In this document: piece by piece, positions 1 to 6,730 of the stretch
Layout: each line of letters opens with the position of its first letter
Numbering within the stretch: position 1 is the stretch's first letter
Source: Kiritimatiellia bacterium
GTDB lineage: Bacteria; Verrucomicrobiota; Kiritimatiellia; JAQICX01
DNA: 40,219 bases
Reading direction: 5' to 3'
Assembly (NCBI GenBank): GCA_027858345.1
Contig: JAQICX010000153.1
Coordinates: 1 to 40,219, forward strand
Translations under genes and position numbers: made by a program
Notes under the pieces: model-generated
The model's input: only the letters and a program-made list of their open reading frames with translations
The model's database searches: none
Told to the model about the DNA's origin: nothing

Positions 1-40
1 CTAACCAACTATGTAGTGGTAACTGCTTAAACCGCTTGTT

Positions 41-253
41 TCAGGCAAATGCAAGGCGTCCTTTTGGTTCAGGGATAAGTCGATTTAGGCTTTTTGCAGT
101 ATCAATCCATTCATCAATAATACATTCAGCATTGTTTAATGCTTCAGCATAAGTTGCTCCATCTGCCATACATCCTGGTAACTCTGGTACTTCAGCTACA
201 AATGCTAAATCTTCTTCACTCCAAAAAATTATTATTTCATATTTTGAGTTCAT
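41..253 (-). CDS. hicB: HicB-family antitoxin
   Basis: This 70-aa protein resembles HicB antitoxins. It opens with the short beta-strand segment YEIIIFWSEEDLAFVAEVPE, followed by LPGCMADGATYAEALNN, the conserved core of the HicB partial RNase-H fold. In the family, HicB binds and neutralises the mRNA-cleaving HicA toxin and often represses its own operon. The start is an ATG preceded by GGAG eight bases upstream. It overlaps the end of the upstream hicA frame by four bases (ATGA), so the two were translationally coupled. No separate C-terminal DNA-binding domain is visible. Because hicA is frameshifted, this antitoxin may now be an orphan. Confidence 0.85.
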   Translation of the reverse strand: MNSKYEIIIFWSEEDLAFVAEVPELPGCMADGATYAEALNNAECIIDEWIDTAKSLNRLIPEPKGRLAFA

Positions 254-509
254 ATTTGATTCTCCAAAGATATATTATATTTTAAAAATATTTTTCTAAC
301 CTGCTTTATTTGATAAGATTTAGCTTTAAAACCTTTTGGTTGTAAGTTTAAAATTTCATCAATTCCATCCATCCAAAAATATGGTGGTCTCCTTTTATTC
401 TAGAAGAAAATCCAATAGTTTTAAGTAAACTGCATAATTCAGAGAATGATACATTATCATCTCCATGTTTCAGCATTATATGCATGAAAAGTTTTTCTTT
501 TCTACCCAT
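250..509 (-). pseudogene. hicA: HicA-family mRNA interferase, frameshifted
   Basis: Reading from the ATG at 509 gives MGRKEKLFMHIMLKHGDD, then a segment ending RIKGDHHIF, and the frame then stops early. Shifting frame at the run of five A (plus strand 375-379) restores WMDGIDEILNLQPKG and AKSYQIKQVRKIFLKYNIS, which is the usual HicA C-terminal half. One extra base in that run would give a full-length HicA of about 86 codons ending in TGA that overlaps the hicB start. The catalytic His of the family lies in the GDHHIF segment, before the shift. This is either a real inactivating one-base deletion, a sequencing error in a homopolymer, or slippage. Confidence 0.75.
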
Positions 510-1457
510 GTTATTTTTCCATTAGATATTTTGCAATTGTTTAATTATTGGTATACTAACACTTGGGTAATGAAAAGTAAAGGGTAACATTTTTGTTTAT
601 TAGACTTTTCTTAATTTTTCGGTTGAGACACTTTATGAGAACGAGGACGAATGTAGGCCATTCTCCCGCTCTGCGGGATCATTGCTTTACCCTATTGTTT
701 ATCTTTAGTGGTTAAAGCCTCTCTCGCAGGCTCGAGGTTCACTTCCAAACTTGCAGATTAATATTGTCTTGCAGGAATGGGAGCGACAATGTCCTCATTG
801 TCATAATAAGTTGGAAGGTCAACTGAAAAAATGAGGTTGTTTATACCTTAGTTTTTCGGTTAAATGGCTATATTTTTTTAATCAGCCACGGATTGACACT
901 GATAAACACGGATTTAATTTCTGTAAACAGTTGAAGATAAAATGTTTGTATTTGTTTTTATGATTTGACATTGCAATTAAACTGAATGACAGATTTTCTT
1001 AAATATCATCTCCTGGGTGATGTTTTTATAAAATAATTTTAATCAGACTTACAGCATGAAACAATCTACATATGTGGTTAAGCATAAACACATTACATGA
1101 ATGTGTTTATCCGTAAAAATCCGTGTTCGCCTGTCCGCCGTAGTCAGAACCTGCGAAGGAGGATGGCTAAGAGAAAAAAGAACCTGCAACTGAAAAATCA
1201 AGGGTTGTTTATACAATTTGGAATTAGTTGTTGAAAAAGGACGTTTTAAACAGTATTATGGTTAAAGTTGGAAAATTTGTGACTAGACCAGCACAAAGTG
1301 TTAAACAGGTCAAGAAGTGGCCGGGATTCCACAGCATTGTGTATCCGAAGGATGTATTGCATTAAAAGTGCTAAGTGATAGGTGGGAAGTGGGAAGGGCT
1401 GGCGTTGCCAGCAGGTTAAGATTAAGGGATCCCCCTCAGTCACGCTATGCGTGCCAG

Positions 1458-1510
1458 CTCCTCCCGCTTTGCGGGACTAGCGAGCTAGCCGGGGAGCAGT
1501 TTTTGCGGAC
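1458..1510 (+). repeat. 53-bp dispersed repeat, copy 1 (with double hairpin)
   Basis: This block matches 33773-33825 with only a few changes, and the similarity continues upstream on both sides through another short hairpin (1441-1453 here, 33756-33768 there). The block contains the hairpin TCCCGC-TTT-GCGGGA and then ACTAGCGAGCTAGCCGGGG and TTTTTGCGGAC. The two loci differ inside the hairpins in ways that keep the stems paired. Confidence 0.8.
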
Positions 1511-1836
1511 TAGCGGTTGGCGTGCAGTTTTATTGGGGTGTGCTGCGACCAACGATTTACGCACAACGAAGAACGATAGTAGAGCGGCTGGCGATGGAAA
1601 AGTCTGCGTGGTGGGTTTGAGTCCAGAGTCCTGAGTCATTGAGTCCTTCTTGAGGACGGATAGTTGGGGTGTAAGTGCCACTTCAGTCGCCGCATACGTC
1701 GCATGATAAAAATGGGAGATATGAGACTGATGGGAGATATGTGCTGACTACGTCAGCAGGTTAAGATTAAGGTAAAGATTGAGGGATGGCGCGTTGCCAG
1801 TAGGTTGAGGAATTGCGATGGTGCGGGAGCCCGTAG

Positions 1837-1856
1837 GGGCGAGATCCTTCTCGCCC
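1837..1856 (+). repeat. GGGCGAG hairpin just upstream of a start codon
   Basis: GGGCGAG-ATCCTT-CTCGCCC forms a perfect 7-bp stem with a 6-nt loop, ending 16 bases before the TTG start of the cyclase gene. A related hairpin preceded by the same GTAGG word lies at 35015-35034, 18 bases before another start codon. It may be a repeat or a leader structure that affects translation; nothing decides between these. Confidence 0.5.
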
Positions 1857-1872
1857 AAGAAAGGAATAAGTT

Positions 1873-3582
1873 TTGCTTGAGAAAAAGATAATTGATGAGC
1901 AGTCGGCAGATGGATTGTGGTATGGTGAGTTATCTTCAAGTGCTGTGTCAACAGCAGTTGCGTGCTTTGCTTTGCAGATGAATAACTCAGATGAGGATAG
2001 AGAGCTTGTTGTTGGTGCAAATCGATGGCTTTGTGAGAATGCAAATGAAGACGGTGGCTGGGGCGATACGGTAGAGTCACCTTCTAATATTACAGCCACG
2101 ATTCTGGCTTATGCTTGTCTTAGTCATGGAAAAAAATTTTGGGATCAGTCAAACACGGAAGCTCTTCGTGATGCAAAATTGTGGTTGGAAAACTTAATTG
2201 GCAATATTAATGGTGCTAATTTAAGAAAAGCAATAATTAAGAAGTATAAAACTGATTATACATTTTCTGTGCCGATTCTATCAATGTGTGCAATTTCAGG
2301 AATTCTTGACGAGTCATCCTGGAATGATATTCCGCAACTTCCATTTGAGGCAGCACTTTTCCCGCAGGGATTTTACAAGTTTTTTCAGCTGCCGGTTGTC
2401 AGTTATGCAATACCTGCACTTATTGCTGTAGGGCTTGCACAACATAAGAGCAGAAAACGAGTTTTTGGGTTGTCGGCTTTTAGGGACAGCATTAAGTCTA
2501 AAGTTCTTGCAAAACTAAGGAGCATACAACCATCGCATGGTGGATTCCTTGATGCTCCGCCTTTAACCGGGTTTGTGTCGGCATGTCTGATTCATGCTGG
2601 ATATAAAGATTCTAGTATCACAAAAAAAACACTTGGTTTTCTTAGAGAGAATTTTCGAGCAGATGGCAGTTGTGCAATTGATACAAATCTTGCAGTGTGG
2701 ATAACCTCAAAGTGTGTTAAAGCTTTGAAAAATTCTGAATTTCTGAAATCAGAAGTTGAAAAGAGGCGTATCAGCAATGTTTTGTTGTCTGCACAGTTTA
2801 GAAGCAAGCATCCATTTACTGGCGCGATACCAGGAGGCTGGGGGTGGACGAATACACCTGGGGCAGTTCCTGATGCAGATGATACATCTGCGGTTCTTAT
2901 TGCTATACATATTCTTTTGGACGGCAAAATTAATGAGCAGATTGAGGCTGGTATTAATTGGCTCATAAATATTCAGAATCGAGATGGTGGAATTCCAACT
3001 TTTTGTAAAGGGTGGGGGAAGTTACCGTTTGACAAGAGTTGTCCGGATATCACTGCCCATGCAGTTGAAGCATTGTCTCTCTGGGAAAATGAGAGTAAGC
3101 AGTGTTCTCAAATTTCAAAAGTGATACTCCGTATGGTAAAGTATTTGGAGAAAGATCAAGGTTTTGACGGGGCGTGGAAACCACTTTGGTTTGGCGATCA
3201 AAATGCAGTTGATCATAGTGCAAAGGTATATGGGACATCGGTGGTTTTGACATCGGCAATGCATGAACTGGGTTTGGAAGCAAAGCAAAAAGCATTTAAT
3301 TATTTAGTTGAATCTCAAAATTCTGATGGATCATGGGGGGGCGATAAAGGATCGACAGGAAATATTGAATATACTGCAAAGGCAATTACGGCACTGACGA
3401 TGTTTGAAGATATTGATGAAAATGTTATTGCTGCTGGAGAAAAGGCATTGAAGGTGTTGCTTGCAGGTGGTAAATCCGCACCAATTGGTCTCTATTTTGC
3501 ATCACTGTGGTATACTGAAAAAATGTACCCGATTGTTTTCTCGCTGGAAGCGGGGAAAACGCTCGCTTTGCGAGCAGATTAA
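1873..3582 (+). CDS. Squalene-hopene-cyclase-like class II terpene cyclase
   Basis: This 569-aa protein has the prenyltransferase/squalene-oxidase repeats of class II triterpene cyclases. QW-type motifs are visible, for example QSADGLWYGELSSS near the N-terminus, NEDGGWGD, QNRDGGIP and QNSDGSWGGD near the C-terminus. The acid motif D334-A-D-D337, followed by TS, matches the DxDDT proton donor of squalene-hopene cyclases. The C-terminal LYFASLWYTEKMYPIVFSLE also fits. Known bacterial cyclases have about 630 residues, so this one is short. An in-frame TAA at 1867 forces a TTG start at 1873, behind AAGGA. The last seven codons and the stop lie inside a hairpin-plus-TTAAG repeat, so both gene ends abut repeats. 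No hopanoid or squalene-synthesis gene is nearby, and the substrate is unknown. Confidence 0.75.
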   Translation: MLEKKIIDEQSADGLWYGELSSSAVSTAVACFALQMNNSDEDRELVVGANRWLCENANEDGGWGDTVESPSNITATILAYACLSHGKKFWDQSNTEALRDAKLWLENLIGNINGANLRKAIIKKYKTDYTFSVPILSMCAISGILDESSWNDIPQLPFEAALFPQGFYKFFQLPVVSYAIPALIAVGLAQHKSRKRVFGLSAFRDSIKSKVLAKLRSIQPSHGGFLDAPPLTGFVSACLIHAGYKDSSITKKTLGFLRENFRADGSCAIDTNLAVWITSKCVKALKNSEFLKSEVEKRRISNVLLSAQFRSKHPFTGAIPGGWGWTNTPGAVPDADDTSAVLIAIHILLDGKINEQIEAGINWLINIQNRDGGIPTFCKGWGKLPFDKSCPDITAHAVEALSLWENESKQCSQISKVILRMVKYLEKDQGFDGAWKPLWFGDQNAVDHSAKVYGTSVVLTSAMHELGLEAKQKAFNYLVESQNSDGSWGGDKGSTGNIEYTAKAITALTMFEDIDENVIAAGEKALKVLLAGGKSAPIGLYFASLWYTEKMYPIVFSLEAGKTLALRAD

Positions 3583-3865
3583 GATTAAGGTAAAGGTTGA
3601 GGTGCTGACTTCGTCAGCGGAATTAAGGAAATGTTTTTTGTTCTGTTTTCCTAGGGCGTTGCCCTAGGCTGTGTTATTGCGGGCTTACAGCCCTAATGGC
3701 TCGCGCTGCGAACAGGTTAAGATTAAGGTAAAGGTTAAGGAATGGAGTTGCCATTCGTGGGAAGTGGTGAGTGCGAAGTTATAAGTTTGCGATTGCATGC
3801 GTTGAGTTCGGTCGGCGGGGACGCCAACCCTCCCCTTTTGCATATTTAAGGTGAGTCAGCAATAT

Positions 3866-3917
3866 TCACGCCTGTAGCCGGTCTCAGCAGCGGCCGGGGT
3901 TGCTCGCGTTGCGAGCA
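3866..3917 (+). repeat. 52-bp exact direct repeat, copy 1
   Basis: The 52 bases from TCACGCCTGTAGCCGG to GTTGCGAGCA recur without change at 4189-4240. The 3' part is the perfect hairpin GCTCGC-GTT-GCGAGC. The central CAGCAGCGGCCGGGG is much richer in GC than the surrounding DNA. Confidence 0.9.
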
Positions 3918-4188
3918 GATTGAGATAAAGGTAAAGGGTGTGGTGCTGACTTCGTCAGCGGAATTAAGGAATGGCAGAGAGCCATTGTGTGTTTTTTAGG
4001 GCGGGCGTTGCTGCCAATCATGGCTCCACGGGGGCAAGCCCCGAGGTGACCTCTCCTTGTCAATCCAGCCTTCGCCTTTTAGGCTTCATCCTTCGCTCTG
4101 CTAGACTACGGCTCGACAAGACGGCGGACGCAGATGGAGGAGTATTGACGAACAGTTGGTTTAGCTAGTTTAAGGTAGGTTTGCATAC

Positions 4189-4240
4189 TCACGCCTGTAG
4201 CCGGTCTCAGCAGCGGCCGGGGTTGCTCGCGTTGCGAGCA
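4189..4240 (+). repeat. 52-bp exact direct repeat, copy 2
   Basis: Identical over 52 bases to 3866-3917, and again ends with the hairpin GCTCGC-GTT-GCGAGC. The copies are 323 bp apart, so homologous recombination could delete the segment between them. Confidence 0.9.
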
Positions 4241-4305
4241 ATTAATACTACGTTGTAGTCGTGAGTCATGAGTCTAAGTTGTTAGCGTTTGACACTAGCA
4301 AGCTT

Positions 4306-4440
4306 TTATACCAATAGGGAACACGGATGACACGGATTGGACTGATTTTCACTGATATGATTTATATCTGCGTGATATCCGCTTAATCAGCGTCATCAGC
4401 GTTCTTTATTTCACACTTGCAACGAGGATCGTCGCGTTAC
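4306..4440 (+). repeat. 135-bp direct repeat flanking the vapC module, left copy
   Basis: This block is repeated at 5599-5733 with a single difference visible by eye (A at 4341, G at 5634). It includes ATACCAATAGGGAACACGG, CACGGATT words and a 3' part CAACGAGGATCGTCGCGTTAC. The two copies bracket the PIN toxin module in the same orientation. Confidence 0.9.
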
Positions 4441-4488
4441 TTGGGGTAGCACAACGATCCTCGTTGTAGGCGTTTTTGCACTTGCACA

Positions 4489-4603
4489 CGACCAGCGGGA
4501 GTGCAGCTGGAGGTAAGCCATTACACTACGTTTCATTGCTGTCGCAGGCTCCAGCCTCACTCCCGTTGGTCGTGGTTCGACAGTAATGAAGCGAAGCGTA
4601 ATG
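4489..4603 (+). repeat. Interleaved inverted repeats (A-B-A'-B')
   Basis: Arm A (4489-4512) pairs with A' (4549-4572) at 21 of 24 positions. Arm B (4519-4544) pairs with B' (4578-4603) at 22 of 26. Because B lies inside the A-A' loop and B' lies outside, the two helices are interleaved, the arrangement of an H-type pseudoknot if transcribed. Each arm could also form a separate cruciform in DNA. No protein is encoded here. Confidence 0.7.
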
Positions 4604-4724
4604 ACCTAACCTTGAAGCGTGCGTTACTTGGGGTAGCTGACACGGTAGCTGGAAATACTATTTTTCGTCAAGATTAAGTGCCTGTGGAATGTCTTTTGAA
4701 TAGGAAAATTTAATGTCGAGCTTT

Positions 4725-4910
4725 CTATGAATCATATGGTGATTGTTCCTCTTCCAATTTTAACAGCCTTGGCTTCAATCGAACTAGGCGATGGTTGCTG
4801 TTCTCTTGTTTTTTAACTAAATCATCACAAATTGCTTTAAGATCATAATTAAATTTAGCTTCATGATTATGTCTATGTTTTCTAACTTCTTCCACAATTG
4901 GATCAATCAT
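4725..4910 (-). CDS. Small protein partnered with PIN toxin (probable antitoxin)
   Basis: This 61-aa protein begins MIDPIVEEVRKHRHNHEAKF, then has NYDLKAICDDLVKKQE and a basic tail. From memory, small proteins with the (D)PIVEEVR...FNYDLKAICxDL pattern are often encoded directly after PIN-domain toxins of the IETSVISY type, and it is most likely the cognate antitoxin or partner. Its start overlaps the end of vapC by eight bases, so the two are cotranslated. The gene order is toxin first, the reverse of classical vapBC. No ribbon-helix-helix or AbrB fold is obvious. Confidence 0.65.
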   Translation of the reverse strand: MIDPIVEEVRKHRHNHEAKFNYDLKAICDDLVKKQENSNHRLVRLKPRLLKLEEEQSPYDS

Positions 4911-5385
4911 TTTCTCCCCCTCTCATTAACTCTTCTGGTGAACACATTTCCGGACATACATATCCAGCTTTTTCAATAATCTTTCTTATCTTGTTTTTGG
5001 TAAAAGGATTGTTTATGTGTTTGAAATTCCATGTAACAATGGCATATATACCATTTGCTGCAGCAGTAGCAATATGCAAAGCATCTTCAGGAAAACTATC
5101 TGGTATGGTTTTTCCTATTATTAGAGTTGCTGCTAGTTCTCTAGCTTCATCATCAATCACTAACTCATCAAAATGTGATATAATATTTAAACGTAATTTT
5201 GCAGCCTCTTCATTTCCTGATGAGGCTTCTTGAATAACCAATTCTGAAATATATACTTCGTATTCATCAAGGCAATTCCATAGTTCATGTGTAAATGCCT
5301 GACGAGATGCCAAGGTAATATCACGTGCTGGCTTAGCTGTCATATAGCTAATAACGCTTGTTTCAATATATATACGTGTTTTCAT
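4903..5385 (-). CDS. vapC: PIN-domain toxin, VapC family
   Basis: This 160-aa protein is a PIN-domain ribonuclease of the type found in type II toxin-antitoxin systems. The N-terminus IYIETSVISYMTAKPARD is the first PIN strand with its acidic residue, here Glu in place of the commoner Asp. LVIQEAS and PDSFPEDALHIATAAANGI supply the further acidic residues, and IVTWNFKHINNP is the C-terminal motif. PIN enzymes use these residues to bind Mg and cut RNA, often tRNA or rRNA. The gene lies alone with its small partner between two 135-bp direct repeats, which suggests a module gained or lost as a unit. The residues needed for activity appear intact. Confidence 0.85.
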   Translation of the reverse strand: MKTRIYIETSVISYMTAKPARDITLASRQAFTHELWNCLDEYEVYISELVIQEASSGNEEAAKLRLNIISHFDELVIDDEARELAATLIIGKTIPDSFPEDALHIATAAANGIYAIVTWNFKHINNPFTKNKIRKIIEKAGYVCPEMCSPEELMRGGEND

Positions 5386-5598
5386 TTAACACTCTTTCAA
5401 AATCTAATGATTAACAACATACATGAATACTAATACAAACTTCTTCTTTTGTCAATGGATGAAATTCATCCAAACAATTTCCTTGATTTTTCGGTTGAAG
5501 ATTCTCTATATGGTAGCGCAATGTGGCCACTGCATTCCTTTTTGAACACTTGCAGCGAAGATCGTTGCATTACCTTGCTGGCATTTGACACGGAAAAC

Positions 5599-5733
5599 TT
5601 ATACCAATAGGGAACACGGATGACACGGATTGGGCTGATTTTCACTGATATGATTTATATCTGCGTGATATCCGCTTAATCAGCGTCATCAGCGTTCTTT
5701 ATTTCACACTTGCAACGAGGATCGTCGCGTTAC
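5599..5733 (+). repeat. 135-bp direct repeat flanking the vapC module, right copy
   Basis: Second copy of the 4306-4440 block, in the same orientation, with one base different. Recombination between the copies would remove the PIN module cleanly together with one repeat copy. Confidence 0.9.
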
Positions 5734-5770
5734 CTTGCTGGCATTTGACACGGCATCTGAAAATTCTTTG

Positions 5771-5793
5771 TTCGGCGGTTGGTGACCGCCGAA
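5771..5793 (+). repeat. GC-rich hairpin with 9-bp stem
   Basis: TTCGGCGGT-TGGTG-ACCGCCGAA is a perfect 9-bp inverted repeat with a 5-nt loop in otherwise AT-rich DNA. It lies about 380 bases downstream of the start of the minus-strand vapC gene, so it is not that operon's terminator. It is probably part of the spacer repeat population. Confidence 0.55.
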
Positions 5794-6114
5794 TTAAACG
5801 ACAATTTTTCAAGAGGACTTACGACTCTGTCTAGACTAAAAAATGATCTGCCACGACTGTTGCCTTGCACCCAAAGTGATTTAACTTGTGTTGTTCCATT
5901 TGCCTTTGGTTATATTGCTTTGTGGCAACAAAAGCAATGTGCCCAAAGGTGAATGGCAATGCATTCTTCAAGAATATCCAGCTATTCTTGCTCCCTTTTC
6001 GTGTTTTTCGTGCCTTTCGTGGTAAACAATATTTTTCTTTATTTGCGTCCTTTGCGACTCTTCATCGTTTGCGTTTAATTCTTTTGGTTGCGGCTATGCC
6101 GCACTAAGTTAATC

Positions 6115-6190
6115 CGCCTGTTGCGCCGTAGTCAGAGCCTGCGAAGGAGGATGGCGAAGAGAAAAAAGAACCCGCAACCGAAAAATTTAG
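6115..6190 (+). repeat. Dispersed element with GGAGGATGGC core and CAACCGAAAAAT end
   Basis: The segment contains GCCGTAGTCAGAGCCTGCGA, then AGGAGGATGGC, a GAGAAAAAAGAACC purine run and CAACCGAAAAAT. A closely matching copy lies at 1128-1203 and a diverged one at 34080-34150. The terminal CAACCGAAAAAT word, or its complement, also occurs alone near 617, 5490, 20889, 21238 and 23733. All copies lie in spacers. Confidence 0.7.
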
Positions 6191-6275
6191 GTGGTTTTTT
6201 ATTTGTGTTTTTAAGGCTTGCAAGTGGGGTGCTTTTTTTGTAGAATTCTTGCATAAAAATAAGGTGAAATTTATT

Positions 6276-6713
6276 ATGAATGAGCAAGATAATCCAGTTG
6301 AACATAATGATGATTATGTGGAAAAATTGAATAAGGAAGGTTCTCATGAACTTTCTCCGGTTGAAATGGTGCTTGAACGGGAAAAAATCATACTTGAACG
6401 AGAGAAATTGAGTTATGAACGAGAAATGCTTGAGTTTGAGAGAACGAAGTGGCAATCTAGTCAAGGTGATCCTCGTAAGAGCTGTCCTAAATCTATGGTG
6501 TTTCTTGGCGTTGGCTTTTTCTCTTTGTTGTTTCTTGTGTTTGGAGTTGTTTTTGGTTATATCATTAAGGATGATGCACCTAAAGATTCTTTTTTGTCAT
6601 CTGCTTTAATTCAAAGATTGAGTAATACAAATATTCTGAATAGGGAGCTTCTATCGGATGAACTTGGTGATGCTAAAACTAGTGGGTCCACATATCTGCT
6701 GATTGTTAAGTGA
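6276..6713 (+). CDS. Small coiled-coil membrane protein, unknown function
   Basis: I do not recognise this 145-aa protein. Residues 28-60 are a charged heptad-like stretch (LEREKIILEREKLSYERE) typical of a coiled coil. One hydrophobic membrane segment follows at about 74-97, then a short C-terminal tail. No signal peptide is visible, so the N-terminal coil probably faces the cytoplasm. The ATG at 6276 is chosen over an upstream TTG because AAGGTG lies nine bases before it. It ends 17 bases before the SNF2 helicase gene, so the two are probably cotranscribed. Confidence 0.7.
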   Translation: MNEQDNPVEHNDDYVEKLNKEGSHELSPVEMVLEREKIILEREKLSYEREMLEFERTKWQSSQGDPRKSCPKSMVFLGVGFFSLLFLVFGVVFGYIIKDDAPKDSFLSSALIQRLSNTNILNRELLSDELGDAKTSGSTYLLIVK

Positions 6714-6730
6714 TGAAAGTTATTTAAAGT

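Larger units (their letters stand above)
510..1872. repeat. Repeat-filled spacer upstream of the cyclase gene
   Basis: No convincing gene was found in this 1.36-kb spacer. It holds copies of several dispersed repeats: the TTTTTCGGTTG motif near 617 and 855, hairpins at 664-678, 1084-1110, 1398-1412, 1441-1453, 1462-1476, 1743-1757 and 1837-1856, an ATCCGTG/CACGGAT-rich word near 893 and 1110-1125, and a GAGTCC-rich stretch near 1619-1650. The hairpin at 1084-1110 has a perfect 11-bp stem and a 5-nt loop. Open frames here are made of repeat sequence and resemble no protein. Confidence 0.7.
3583..4724. repeat. Repeat-filled spacer between the cyclase and the PIN module
   Basis: No credible gene was found. 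The spacer holds hairpins at 3604-3618, 3650-3668 (8-bp stem), 3902-3916, 3945-3959 and 4225-4239, two identical 52-bp repeats, one arm of the 135-bp direct repeat, and a set of interleaved inverted repeats at 4489-4603. The word ending in TCGTCAGCGGAATTAAGG occurs twice, near 3603 and 3944. Confidence 0.7.
5386..6275. repeat. Repeat-filled spacer downstream of the PIN module
   Basis: No gene is supported here. The spacer carries the right copy of the 135-bp repeat, a second partial copy of its end (the word TTACCTTGCTGGCATTTGAC occurs near 5570 and 5730), a 9-bp-stem hairpin at 5771-5793, a TTTCGTG-periodic word near 5998-6025, and a copy of the GAAGGAGGATGGC...CAACCGAAAAAT element at about 6120-6190. 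Confidence 0.7.

Noticed and set aside
1317..1634. 105-aa open frame on the plus strand in the first repeat spacer
   Set aside because: It runs through the hairpins and the 53-bp repeat, resembles no protein, and its codon use differs from the real genes.
5886..6107. 73-aa frame containing FRVFRAFRGKQYF
   Set aside because: The residues come from a TTTCGTG-periodic repeat word; there is no ribosome-binding site and no family pattern.
6151..6243. 30-codon frame MAKRKKN... as a real gene
   Set aside because: The start and first codons are part of a dispersed repeat, and GGAGG sits directly against the ATG, so initiation is doubtful. It is kept as a finding only.
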